From an uncultured Eubacteriales bacterium (GTDB lineage Bacteria > Bacillota > Clostridia > Peptostreptococcales > Anaerovoracaceae), in contig UQNJ01000014.1 of NCBI GenBank assembly GCA_900542295.1, forward strand, positions 1 through 64,000: DNA of 64,000 bases, given 5' to 3'. The stretch's first letter is position 1; each line of letters opens with the position of its first letter. Below the pieces are notes generated by a model. It searched no databases. It had not been told where the DNA came from and saw only the letters and a list, made by a program, of their open reading frames with translations. The translations under genes were made by a program, and so were the position numbers. Below are positions 24,125 through 32,374 of the stretch, piece after piece.

Positions 24125-25489
24125 ATGAGCTTTATAGAAAAATTTACGGAAATACTTGATGAGAGCAGGCTGATAAGCGAAGAAATAAAGGCAGGAAATT
24201 TTAAGATTTCCGAGGAAATAAACTGTGAAAGGATATCGCATGGTGAAGAGTCTGAAGAAGATACAAACATAATGGCATTTGGAGACAATGCCGCATTTAT
24301 GAAGTATTTGCTTGATGAAAAAAGTATGTCCGGCAAAATAAATCTCATATATATAGATCCGCCTTTTTTCAGCAAAGCGGCATATGATGCAGTGATAAAT
24401 ATCAAATCTCCTGACGGAAAGGAAAAATGTTCGGCGAAATATTTTGCTTACGATGACATATGGCAGGGTGATATGTCAGGATATCTGAAAATGCTGTGCA
24501 GTCGCCTGATTTTAATGAAGGAATTACTTTCAGAAGAGGGCACCGTGTGGGTACATTTGGACTGGCATGTTGTTCATTATGTCAAAATATTTATGGATGA
24601 AATATTTGGCGAAGATAACTTTGTAAATGAAATAATATGGCATTATAAGTCAGGCGGTTCTGGAAAAAGACATTTTTCGAGAAAACATGATACTATTCTG
24701 GTTTACTCAAAGAGTAAAAAATATTACTTTGCACCCGACAAAGAAAAATCTTATAACAGAGGCTTTAAGCCGTATAGATTTAAAGGAGTAAAGGAATATA
24801 AGGACGAATTGGGATGGTATACCATGGTTACTATGAAGGATGTATGGAATGTGGACATGGTTGGAAGAACTTCTTCGGAGCGTACAGGATATGCAACGCA
24901 GAAGCCTGAGGCTCTTATGGAGCGTATAATTTCAGGAGCTACAAAGAAAGGTGATTTATGCGCCGATTTTTTCTGTGGCTCCGGAACTCTTGCAGCGACA
25001 GCAGACAGGATGGGAAGAAAATGGATAAGCTGTGACGGAAGTCCGCTTGCTGTGTCAGCTTCTTTGAAAAGAGTGCAAGGAGATAACGTTCCTATAAGAG
25101 TTTTGGAAAATACAGATAATGAGAAAAGCCGCTGTGGCGGTCATGTGACTATTGAGTCTGAACGGTACGAAGTAGCAGGTTCCGATAAAGAGCTGATAAA
25201 AATTAATCTTAAGGACTACTCTATAGATGAAATACCGGAGAAAGTTGATAAAAAGGGTAAGGAATCTCTCAGCTCAATGTATATGTCATATCCGTTACAA
25301 TTTATAGAATATTGGAGTGTGGATTTTTGCTATGACGGGAATATTTTCAGACCGGAGCAGATTTTTTTCAAGGAAAAAGGAATTTTAAAGTCCGGCTGTG
25401 AAAAACTGCTTCCGGCAGGTTACAATGAAAATATATGTGTAAAGACTGTCGATGTATTTGGGAATTATACTGTAAATATAATAAAATAA
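24125..25489 (+). CDS. Solitary site-specific DNA methyltransferase, beta class
   Basis: A 454-aa N6-adenine/N4-cytosine-type DNA methyltransferase. Motif IV comes first, as IYIDPPFFS near residue 75-83 (DPPF, where Mod-type enzymes mostly have DPPY); then TVWVHLDWHVVHYVK near 140, GYATQKPEALMERII near 258, and the SAM-binding motif I ADFFCGSGTL near 280-289. The order IV before I defines the beta class. The C-terminal 130 residues have no recognised motif and could be the target recognition or an added beta domain. No restriction endonuclease or specificity gene is near. AAGGTG precedes ATG 24125. Could be an epigenetic regulator or a remnant of a restriction system. Confidence 0.85.
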   Translation: MSFIEKFTEILDESRLISEEIKAGNFKISEEINCERISHGEESEEDTNIMAFGDNAAFMKYLLDEKSMSGKINLIYIDPPFFSKAAYDAVINIKSPDGKEKCSAKYFAYDDIWQGDMSGYLKMLCSRLILMKELLSEEGTVWVHLDWHVVHYVKIFMDEIFGEDNFVNEIIWHYKSGGSGKRHFSRKHDTILVYSKSKKYYFAPDKEKSYNRGFKPYRFKGVKEYKDELGWYTMVTMKDVWNVDMVGRTSSERTGYATQKPEALMERIISGATKKGDLCADFFCGSGTLAATADRMGRKWISCDGSPLAVSASLKRVQGDNVPIRVLENTDNEKSRCGGHVTIESERYEVAGSDKELIKINLKDYSIDEIPEKVDKKGKESLSSMYMSYPLQFIEYWSVDFCYDGNIFRPEQIFFKEKGILKSGCEKLLPAGYNENICVKTVDVFGNYTVNIIK

Positions 25490-25587
25490 AAAAGCGCAGT
25501 GAATAATCGTAAAGCCAGATACAGCAAAGTGTCAAAAAACTGCATTTAAGTATCAAAATTTGCATTTTAAAAAGAAATAAGTAGAAT

Positions 25588-25644
25588 AAAAAGCCTCAGT
25601 GTATTACCATAATGATAAGATGGAATACAAAATGAGGCTTTTTT
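25588..25644. terminator. Bidirectional terminator between the methyltransferase and ylmC
   Basis: AAAAAGCCTCA (25588-25598) pairs with TGAGGCTTTTTT (25633-25644) with an inner TGTATT/AATACA stem. The T-runs on both strands suit the convergent genes. Confidence 0.9.
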
Positions 25645-25676
25645 AATATAAAGAGTGATATAACAGGCATGCATAT

Positions 25677-25910
25677 TTAATTCGATTTGAATATTATCAT
25701 GTCTTCACCTATGACTACTATGGAGCTCCATGGAAGCTGTATTTCATCTTTAAATCTTCCGCCGAGCCCTCCGTCAAGATCAGGAATGAGCAGTGATTTG
25801 ATAAGACCTGTTTGTTCATCAAAAATCATTTCTGCATCCCACAGCTTGCCGTGCATACTGCCCCTGACGATATCAACTATCTCTTTATCACCGATTTCGC
25901 TTAGCAGCAT
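25677..25910 (-). CDS. YlmC/YmxH-family sporulation protein (PRC barrel)
   Basis: A 77-aa PRC-barrel protein: MLLSEIGDKEIVDI, then GKLWDAEMIFDEQTG, then LPWSSIVVIGEDMIIF match the small YlmC/YmxH family, found in endospore-forming Firmicutes. In Bacillus ymxH lies near spore and dpa genes; the precise role is unclear. On the minus strand AAAGGAGAT lies about 8 bases before the ATG. It is divergent from the ClpP-like gene. Supports a spore-forming host. Confidence 0.88.
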   Translation of the reverse strand: MLLSEIGDKEIVDIVRGSMHGKLWDAEMIFDEQTGLIKSLLIPDLDGGLGGRFKDEIQLPWSSIVVIGEDMIIFKSN

Positions 25911-25971
25911 AAATAATATCTCCTTTGCTAATAATAAATGTAATATATTCTACTTTGAAAGGATGTTAATT

Positions 25972-26655
25972 ATGAGCAAAGAAAAAGAAAAGGACAAAAA
26001 CCGGACTGACATCGATACAACCGATGTAATCAAGGAGCTGGGAATACTGAGCAGCGGAAGCGGATTCAAAAGTGATATTCAATATATAAGTATAATAGGA
26101 AGTATAGAAGGTCACACGGTGCTGCCTCAGGACAACAAGTCTACTAAGTACGAACATCTTATTCCCGAATTCATAGCAGTTGAAGAAAATCCGGAAATTA
26201 AAGGACTTTTGCTGATTCTTAATACTGTAGGCGGTGATGTGGAGGCAGGGCTTGCTTTGTCAGAACTTGTTGCAGGAATTTCAAAACCTACTGTTTCGTT
26301 AGTCATAGGAGGGGGTCACAGTATAGGAATTCCTCTTGCAGTATCAGCAGATTATTCTTTTGTTGCAAAGTCTGCAACCATGACTTTGCATCCTATAAGA
26401 ACCAGCGGAACGCTGATAACAGCAGAGGCGACATTTGAATATATGAAAAAAACTCAGGAAAGAGTTGTAGATTTTATAGTTGAACATTCTAATGCAAAAA
26501 AAGAAGAAATTGAAGCTAAAATGAACTGCACAGACAATATGTCAAACGATGTGGGAACTCTTCTTTTCGGGCCGGAAACGGTGGAAATGGGATTGATGGA
26601 TGAAATAGGTTCATTGGCATCGGCGCTTAAAAAATTAAGGAGCATGATAAAGTAA
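25972..26655 (+). CDS. ClpP-class serine protease (TepA-like)
   Basis: A 227-aa ClpP-fold protein. LILNTVGGDVEAGLALSEL (about 82-100) forms the oxyanion/strand region, GGGHSIGIPLAVSAD (about 112-126) carries the nucleophile Ser near 116, and TLHPIRTSG (about 139-147) the catalytic His. The N terminus is charged and disordered. It belongs to the ClpP-like translocation-enhancing (TepA/YmfB) branch, which lacks the ClpX-docking features of true ClpP; TepA is commonly beside the spoIIIE/ftsK gene, not seen here. GAAAGGATG lies before ATG 25972. The long frame reading from 25687 is antisense to ylmC and not a real extension. Confidence 0.88.
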   Translation: MSKEKEKDKNRTDIDTTDVIKELGILSSGSGFKSDIQYISIIGSIEGHTVLPQDNKSTKYEHLIPEFIAVEENPEIKGLLLILNTVGGDVEAGLALSELVAGISKPTVSLVIGGGHSIGIPLAVSADYSFVAKSATMTLHPIRTSGTLITAEATFEYMKKTQERVVDFIVEHSNAKKEEIEAKMNCTDNMSNDVGTLLFGPETVEMGLMDEIGSLASALKKLRSMIK

Positions 26656-26686
26656 AACAGACAAAGGGAAACAGAGAAAGGAGCTT

Positions 26687-27604
26687 ATGAAAACGCTTTT
26701 TGCATCTGTTTTTATGAAAAACAAAGAGTACGCACGAGCTTTGATGGCAGGAATTTGCCGGGAGTGCCCCAAGATAAATTTATCAGAGATTTCGGGGGCA
26801 AAAGAAGCAGTTAAGAGCGGATTAAACGGCATACTACTTACCGATGCTGATATTTACGGCTCGCTGGTTCTAAAAAAAGAAGATATAAAAGGGGTACCTA
26901 TAAGAGAAATAATTAAAAAAATGGCTTCTGTATATTTTGAGATGACAGGCGAAATTTTTGCTGCCTGCGAAGAAGGTACTCCTGCTTTGCTTGAATTTTA
27001 TTCTCACTTCGGAGGCAGCGGTGTGACTTCGATAGCAATTGCAGCAGCGAGAGTTCTTGCTGCCTCGTCAGAAAACAAAGTAATATACCTTAATCTGCGA
27101 AGATATGATGATTATGAACTTTATATCGATGTTGATTTCAGTCAATTATCATCAAAACGAAAATTCATATATAAGATTAAAAAAATACCGGGGATATTTC
27201 CTATAGATGAGTTTATAAAAGAAGACAAATGGGGAGTCTGGTATTTTCGCCCCCAATCCGGCAGGAACAGTTTTGAATACGAATGTGATAACGGCATTAT
27301 AATCAACAGACTTCTTGAATATAAAGATATATCATACATTGTAGCGGATTCTTACGGAGGCTGCTGTGACAGCGGTATACAGATAGAAGTTATAAACAGC
27401 CGTGATGCAAGGAAAATAAAAACATTGAAAAAGGGAGTGACCATATATAATTTTTCAAAGAATGAGGCTGATGATTTACATGTACCGGAAGATAATGAAA
27501 GTTTCGTTATAAATAACGATAAGATAGAACTGTCAATGACAGGAAGATTCTTATCATCTGTAGAAAGTATAGCAGAATATCTTAAGGTTAAAAAAGATAT
27601 TTAA
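26687..27604 (+). CDS. TadZ/CpaE-like pilus localisation ATPase, degenerate P-loop
   Basis: A 305-aa protein with an atypical receiver-like N-terminal half (about 1-95, ending in GILLTDADIYGS-type segments) and a MinD/ParA-like C-terminal half. The deviant Walker A reads FYSHFGGSGVTSIAIAAARVLA (about 104-125): GGSGVTS instead of KGGxGKT, so the conserved lysines are missing. Later strands YIVADSYGG and VINSRDARKIKTL are MinD-like. Position immediately before a CpaF ATPase identifies it as the TadZ/CpaE component that places the pilus machine. GAAAGGAG precedes ATG 26687. ATP hydrolysis is doubtful on sequence grounds. Confidence 0.8.
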   Translation: MKTLFASVFMKNKEYARALMAGICRECPKINLSEISGAKEAVKSGLNGILLTDADIYGSLVLKKEDIKGVPIREIIKKMASVYFEMTGEIFAACEEGTPALLEFYSHFGGSGVTSIAIAAARVLAASSENKVIYLNLRRYDDYELYIDVDFSQLSSKRKFIYKIKKIPGIFPIDEFIKEDKWGVWYFRPQSGRNSFEYECDNGIIINRLLEYKDISYIVADSYGGCCDSGIQIEVINSRDARKIKTLKKGVTIYNFSKNEADDLHVPEDNESFVINNDKIELSMTGRFLSSVESIAEYLKVKKDI

Positions 27605-27636
27605 TGTAAAATTCAATGTCGGTAATTGTCGAACGG

Positions 27637-27666
27637 AAACAGTTGCAATTTAATTGCAGCTGTTTT
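27637..27666 (+). terminator. Hairpin with a T-run between tadZ and cpaF
   Basis: AAACAGTTGCAATT (27637-27650) pairs with AATTGCAGCTGTTT (27652-27665) over 14 positions with one G-T wobble; TTTTATTATA follows. It may cut transcription between tadZ and the pilus genes, or fold the cpaF ribosome site region. Confidence 0.7.
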
Positions 27667-27680
27667 ATTATATAAATGAA

Positions 27681-28925
27681 ATGGAAAATAATTACATAAA
27701 AAGAGAAAAAGTGGAATATAAAACACTTAAAGATAAGGTTACAAGCAATGCCAGGCAAAAAATTGCTTGCAGTTTGGAAATGGACGATTGCAAAGCTATG
27801 GATATAATTTCCGATTTGGCGTTTTCCTTTCCGGAAAGTGAAATAATACCTATAAATGATATAGAAGAACTTATATATAGCATATTTTTGCGTCTCAGAA
27901 AAAATATGAGTATATTGACACCACTTATGGAAGATGAAGATGTTACTGAAATCATGGTAAATAACCATGAAGAGATATTCTTTGAAAAGGATGGCAATAT
28001 TAACCGTTATAATATGACATTTGAGTCTGACGAGGAACTTGAGGAGATAATGCAGAATACAGCGTCTCAGGTACATAGAGAAATAAATGAGCTGAATCCG
28101 ATTGTAGATGCAAGGCTGCCGGACGGATCAAGAGTAAACGGGGTGTACAAGAACATAGCTGTAAAGGGTCCGACCATGACTATAAGAAAGTTTTCAAAGC
28201 GGTATATGAAAATGGAGGATTTAGTAAATAACGGAACCTTGACAGAAGATGCGGCTTTGATGCTTACTCATTTTGTATGCAAAAAATACAATATATTTGT
28301 CAGCGGCGGGACTTCTTCCGGAAAAACGACGCTGCTGAATGCTTTGGGACAGTTTATAGGTAAGGAAGAGCGAGTTATTGTAATTGAGGATTCTACAGAA
28401 CTTCAGCTCAATTATATAGAAAATATAGTCCAGATGGAGTGCCGGCAAGCCAACTCATCAGGCAAGGGTAAAGTGAACATGTCAGACCTGATAAAAACAA
28501 GCTTGAGGATGCGGCCCGATAGAATAATAGTAGGAGAAGTACGGGGGCATGAGGTGATTGATATGATTCAGGCAATGAATACAGGTCATTCGGGCAGTAT
28601 GAGCACAGGGCACGGTAACTCAGTTGATGGTATGCTCAAAAGACTGGAAACTATGTACTTAATGGCAGTATCCATGGATATTGAAGCTATAAGGGCGCAG
28701 ATAGCCGAAGCAATAGATGTAATGGTGCACATAGAACGCATAGGAAAGAAACGACGTATAGTTGAGATAAGCAGACTTGAAGATTGCGATAGAGGTAATT
28801 TTAAACTTCGCAGACTCATGTATATTAAAAATGACAAACTTATAACCGATGATAATGCAGAAGAATATATAAGCATGATGAAAGGAAAAGATGGATTACA
28901 GGATATTAAAGCTGACAGCTTATGA
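27681..28925 (+). CDS. cpaF: CpaF/TadA-type pilus assembly ATPase
   Basis: A 414-aa secretion/pilus motor ATPase. Walker A FVSGGTSSGKTTLLNAL (about 206-222), Asp box VIEDSTELQ near 234, Walker B MRPDRIIVGEVRG near 273-285, and a His box MSTGHGNS near 301 are all intact. The N-terminal domain includes DEDVTEIMVN and IVDARLPDGSRVNG. It drives polymerisation of the Flp pilin. An in-frame TTG at 27654 lies inside the preceding hairpin; ATG 27681 is more plausible though its ribosome site is weak. The 3' end overlaps tadB by 35 bp. Confidence 0.93.
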   Translation: MENNYIKREKVEYKTLKDKVTSNARQKIACSLEMDDCKAMDIISDLAFSFPESEIIPINDIEELIYSIFLRLRKNMSILTPLMEDEDVTEIMVNNHEEIFFEKDGNINRYNMTFESDEELEEIMQNTASQVHREINELNPIVDARLPDGSRVNGVYKNIAVKGPTMTIRKFSKRYMKMEDLVNNGTLTEDAALMLTHFVCKKYNIFVSGGTSSGKTTLLNALGQFIGKEERVIVIEDSTELQLNYIENIVQMECRQANSSGKGKVNMSDLIKTSLRMRPDRIIVGEVRGHEVIDMIQAMNTGHSGSMSTGHGNSVDGMLKRLETMYLMAVSMDIEAIRAQIAEAIDVMVHIERIGKKRRIVEISRLEDCDRGNFKLRRLMYIKNDKLITDDNAEEYISMMKGKDGLQDIKADSL

Positions 28926-29631
28926 AAAAATTGTATTCCGGTTGTCTGCTGTGGGTGCAGGTATATTATTAGGATGGATATTCTACGACAATTTAATACC
29001 GGGAATTATTATAGGAATACTGCTGACATTTTCTGAAAACAAATATAAAGAATTTTTGATTGCAAAAAGAAAAGAAACACTGCTTATGCAATTTAAGGAT
29101 CTGCTTTACTCACTGTCGTCGGCAGTTTCTACAGGAAGAAGTCTTGGACAGGCAATAGATGAATCTATAAATTTTTGGCGAGGAACTTATGATGAAAATG
29201 ATTATATTATTAAAGAACTGAAGCTGATGAGTAAAAAGATGAGGGAAAGCAATATTTCTGATATAGATGCTTTTAAGGATTTTGCAGAGCGAAGTGACTT
29301 GGACGATGTCAGAGATTTTATGATGGTATGCAAGACATGCAAAGAAACGGGAGCAGATTTTACGGCGGCAATAGATAGGGGAAGTGAAATAATAGAAAAT
29401 AAAATTGACATAGAGAGAGAATTGAAAAGTATTACAGCACAGAAAAAATTTGAGAGTAAAATAGTTGCACTTGCGCCGATTGTGATGATATTGGCTATAA
29501 AACTACTTTCACCTTCTTATATGATTCCGCTGTATGAGACAAATGCAGGGAAAATTGTTTCAACTGTATCGCTTGCTCTTACGGCTTCCGGATTTATTGC
29601 TATAGAAAGGGTGAACAAAATTGAAATATAA
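28891..29631 (+). CDS. tadB: TadB-like pilus inner-membrane protein
   Basis: A 246-aa T2SSF-domain protein: two N-terminal hydrophobic segments (about 17-47), a cytoplasmic helical T2SSF domain (LLYSLSSAVSTGRSLGQAIDE near 71-91, KTCKETGADFTAAI near 149), and two C-terminal membrane segments (about 193-240). It pairs with TadC to form the platform on the CpaF ATPase. It begins inside cpaF with AAAGGAAAAG as ribosome site and ends inside tadC, indicating translational coupling. Confidence 0.88.
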   Translation: MDYRILKLTAYEKIVFRLSAVGAGILLGWIFYDNLIPGIIIGILLTFSENKYKEFLIAKRKETLLMQFKDLLYSLSSAVSTGRSLGQAIDESINFWRGTYDENDYIIKELKLMSKKMRESNISDIDAFKDFAERSDLDDVRDFMMVCKTCKETGADFTAAIDRGSEIIENKIDIERELKSITAQKKFESKIVALAPIVMILAIKLLSPSYMIPLYETNAGKIVSTVSLALTASGFIAIERVNKIEI

Positions 29632-30121
29632 AGATAAAAAAAAAGAAGAAAAGAGGCGCAGCGATATAATATATGCACTGCCATCTTTCATAAATCAGCT
29701 GTTACTGCTTCTGAACAGCGGCATGGTTTTGCAAGAAGCCATGATATACATAGCTGTAAGTTATAAAAATATGGATGAAAATCATTATAATGTTTTTATT
29801 ATATCGTACATTAAAATATATGATGACTTTCTAAAAACCGGAGAAAGTATATTGAAAGGGTTTTATAGATTCGGGAAAGACAGCAGGGTGAAAGAGCTTT
29901 CAAGAGTTGCTGGGATAATTGCAGACAGCGGGCAAAGAGGAACAGAGCTGTGGGACAGATTAGCTGCTGAGGGAGAAAATCTATGGGCGGAGAGAAAGCG
30001 CATAGCCTTGGAAAAGATAAGACTGTCAGAAAGCAAGATGAGCTTTCCTCTTGGACTATTGCTTATAGCCCTTATACTTATAACGGCAGCACCTGCCATG
30101 TTGCAGATGTATATAAATTAA
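29621..30121 (+). CDS. tadC: TadC-like pilus inner-membrane protein, short form
   Basis: A 166-aa T2SSF-type protein. LPSFINQLLLLLNSGMVLQEAM (about 20-41) and AGIIADSGQRGTELWDRL (about 96-113) are the helical core, followed by one or two C-terminal hydrophobic segments (about 143-164). TadC is generally near 300 aa; this one lacks the N-terminal membrane segments. The start is TTG 29621 with GAAAGGGTG upstream, overlapping tadB by 11 bp. Confidence 0.82.
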   Translation: MKYKDKKKEEKRRSDIIYALPSFINQLLLLLNSGMVLQEAMIYIAVSYKNMDENHYNVFIISYIKIYDDFLKTGESILKGFYRFGKDSRVKELSRVAGIIADSGQRGTELWDRLAAEGENLWAERKRIALEKIRLSESKMSFPLGLLLIALILITAAPAMLQMYIN

Positions 30122-30133
30122 AGGAGGTAAAGT

Positions 30134-30301
30134 ATGAGATTTAAACGGGTTTTATTGTCATTGAACAATAAAAGGGGGATGGAAATGGTACAGGTGGCAA
30201 TACTTGTAGCCATAGCAGTAACTTTGGGTCTTATTTTCAAGTCAGAGATAACAGAATTTGTAAATGATACTTTTGGAAGTCTTAACAAAAGCAGGTTTTA
30301 A
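30134..30301 (+). CDS. Flp-type pilin, 55 aa
   Basis: ATG 30134 with a near-perfect AAAGGAGGT (30120-30127) site. The short product has a basic leader of about 15 residues, then GMEMVQVAILVAIAVTLGLIF, the hydrophobic N-terminal helix typical of Flp1-type type-IVb pilins (cleavage probably at the Gly before MEMVQ), and a polar tail. It lies between tadC and the TadE-like genes, the standard pilin neighbourhood, and has by far the best ribosome site of the operon, as expected for the abundant subunit. No prepilin peptidase gene is in the window. Confidence 0.82.
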   Translation: MRFKRVLLSLNNKRGMEMVQVAILVAIAVTLGLIFKSEITEFVNDTFGSLNKSRF

Positions 30302-30521
30302 AAAAAGCTTATTCGATAAAACCGGCAGTATCTATGTGGAAGCATCTATTGTTATGCCTGTTACATGTCTGATAATAATAGGCATGATCGGTTTGATAAT
30401 GACATTTTACAGTAGTGTACACAAGCAGGCGGAGGAACATATTGAAATCGTGTCAGGCTGGGATTGCAGTGAACAGATAGAGGTCATAAGACGGTATGAT
30501 AGATTTATTGACTGGATTTAA
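30264..30521 (+). CDS. TadE-like minor pseudopilin, 85 aa
   Basis: One hydrophobic segment preceded by a charged leader: FDKTGSIYVEASIVMPVTCLIIIGMIGLIMTFY (split here by position: leader to residue 20, segment about 21-49), the TadE hallmark G-(x)4-E-A followed by an apolar helix. It starts at ATG 30264, inside the pilin gene (38-bp overlap), and its own end overlaps the next gene by 26 bp. Processed TadE-type proteins are minor components needed for pilus assembly. The start is uncertain because the ribosome site is weak; TTG 30273 is an alternative. Confidence 0.75.
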   Translation: MILLEVLTKAGFKKSLFDKTGSIYVEASIVMPVTCLIIIGMIGLIMTFYSSVHKQAEEHIEIVSGWDCSEQIEVIRRYDRFIDWI

Positions 30522-31752
30522 AAACAAAAGAGGTTCTTTCACAGTATTTACAGTAATGATTTTCATATCTATAACTGTACTTTTGGCAGCAGCTGCTGAT
30601 TCAGCAGGAAATATTGCCATAGAAAGTGTAACTCAAAGTTTTGGAAGACTGTGGGGAAAAAGCATCTTGGCAGAATATGATGTTATGCTGAAGGAGCGTT
30701 ACGGAATTTTAGCCTTTAAAGGAAATAATGTTTCCGTGGCTGAAAAGATAGATAAATATAAGGATTATTCATTCAGGGAAAAAGCTTATATTGAATCTCC
30801 GCCATCATATGTAGAATTGGAAAAGTATTTGATGACTGAACCGAAAAATTTAAAAAAGCAGATTGAAAAGGTAGTTGCATCCGGAATAAAGCCGGATGGT
30901 GACAGTGAAAACGGAAACACTGAAGAAACATCCGGAAGCACTTCTGACAGATATATAAGCAGCAATTGGATAAAAAAAGGATTGCCATCTTACGGGAGGG
31001 CAGAAACCGGATATATAGAAGCCTTGGTTAATAAGATAAAAGCAGGTTTTAGTATAGACGATATTATGGGTAATGCTGCGGTTGACAGGTATATTTCCGT
31101 ATTTTTTAATAATTATCTTGATGATAAGAATTTAAAGGAGACATATTTCAGATGTGAAACCGAATATATTATAAGTGGAAAGCCTGATGATGAAAAATCA
31201 AGGGAAAACACTGCTTCTAAGATAAAGCGTCTGAGAAATATGTTAAATTTATATTACCTTTATACCTGTGATGAGAAAAGAGAAACCGCAATGGCAATAG
31301 CAACCGCAATTACTCCCGGGACAGCTGCGGTGCTTACCCAGGCTGCAATTCTTGAAATATGGGCATATGCTGAGGCAGAGAACGATATGGAAATATTATA
31401 TGATAAAAAGACAGTTCCGCTTCTTAAGAATGACTCCAATTGGGCTCTGTCGGCAGAAAATGTTTTCGGAAGCAAGAGAAATGGTACAGAAGGAAAGAAT
31501 GGTTTTGATGACGGACAAAAAAGCAAGTATGTTTCTCCTGAGATTATTGCCGGTGAAAACTATGATTCCTACCTTAAAATACTTCTTTGCGGGATTTCAG
31601 AAAATACCAAATTGCTGCGCATGATGGATTTGATACAGATTAACATGAAATTTGTGTATAATGAGACTTTTTTAATGAAAGAGTACAGTATGGGACTGGA
31701 ATATATGATTAAGGTAAATGGAAGAAAATATGAGTTCGACGAGCATTATTAA
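30496..31752 (+). CDS. Tad-cluster protein resembling DUF5702
   Basis: A 418-aa protein with one N-terminal membrane segment (about 14-38, KRGSFTVFTVMIFISITVLLA) of TadG/TadF style and a large extracytoplasmic part. The part has an AEYDVMLKERYGILAF motif near 54-70, a low-complexity SENGNTEETSGSTSD linker near 132-146, a possible second apolar stretch near 265-290, and MDLIQINMKF near the end. The early LAEYDxxLxxRYG motif and length fit the DUF5702 family of Clostridia Tad loci as I remember it. Probably a membrane-anchored pilus accessory protein; function not established. Confidence 0.7.
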   Translation: MIDLLTGFKNKRGSFTVFTVMIFISITVLLAAAADSAGNIAIESVTQSFGRLWGKSILAEYDVMLKERYGILAFKGNNVSVAEKIDKYKDYSFREKAYIESPPSYVELEKYLMTEPKNLKKQIEKVVASGIKPDGDSENGNTEETSGSTSDRYISSNWIKKGLPSYGRAETGYIEALVNKIKAGFSIDDIMGNAAVDRYISVFFNNYLDDKNLKETYFRCETEYIISGKPDDEKSRENTASKIKRLRNMLNLYYLYTCDEKRETAMAIATAITPGTAAVLTQAAILEIWAYAEAENDMEILYDKKTVPLLKNDSNWALSAENVFGSKRNGTEGKNGFDDGQKSKYVSPEIIAGENYDSYLKILLCGISENTKLLRMMDLIQINMKFVYNETFLMKEYSMGLEYMIKVNGRKYEFDEHY

Positions 31753-32374
31753 AGAAAAGGTCTTTGACAGAAAAGGCAGTTATATAGTTGAGGCAGCAAT
31801 ATTTTTGCCGATTTTAATACTGAGTGTATCGGCATTGATATTGATAATAAGAATAACGGGAATATGTGAAAATATATGTTTTTCCACAGCTCAGGATGTT
31901 ATTAAAATGGACCTTGAAGCTTATAAGTATAAAAATTCTGTTTCCCTTTGCAAAGAGACGGAAGACAGGATAAAAGAAGAAAATCCTGTTGATTTCCGTG
32001 TGACGAGGTTCAGTTACCTGTATAGCAGCGGTGGAATGACAGATTTAATTGCTTTTGAAGCAGAGGCGGATTTCAATGTAGTTAATGCTGTAGTTAGAGA
32101 CGCAAAGATAAGCTTTGAAGAAAAGCTGCTGACACGAGGATTTACCGGAACTCTGAATATAGGTAAAAATCTTGATGAAGCAGAGTTTAAACAAAATAGG
32201 CCTACATGCAAAGTAGTTATATTTCCCAAGTACGGTAACAGGTATCATAGTAAAACCTGCAGATATGTTAATGAAATTTATAAAAACGAATACAAACAGG
32301 AGATAGAAAAGGAAGAAGCCGCAAAAAGGAGATATTTGCCGTGCAAAATATGTGGAGGTGCTGCAAATGTTTGA
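31730..32374 (+). CDS. TadE-like pseudopilin with a C-terminal HxxxC...CxxC tail
   Basis: A 214-aa protein: leader KEKVFDRKGSYIVEAAIFLP (TadE-type G-x-x-x-x-E) and an apolar helix to about residue 39, a beta-rich middle, and a tail with YHSKTCRYV near 178-186 and YLPCKICGG near 203-211. This YHxxxC...PCxxC arrangement resembles the small Ada-like/nuclease-associated metal-binding domains. It would lie outside the membrane. ATG 31718 is an alternative start; GGAAGA favours 31730. It overlaps its neighbours on both sides (22 and 8 bp). Confidence 0.75.
   Translation: MSSTSIIKEKVFDRKGSYIVEAAIFLPILILSVSALILIIRITGICENICFSTAQDVIKMDLEAYKYKNSVSLCKETEDRIKEENPVDFRVTRFSYLYSSGGMTDLIAFEAEADFNVVNAVVRDAKISFEEKLLTRGFTGTLNIGKNLDEAEFKQNRPTCKVVIFPKYGNRYHSKTCRYVNEIYKNEYKQEIEKEEAAKRRYLPCKICGGAANV

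Noticed and set aside
25687..25971. N-terminal extension of the ClpP-like gene
   Set aside because: It is antisense to ylmC and the ribosome site fits ATG 25972.
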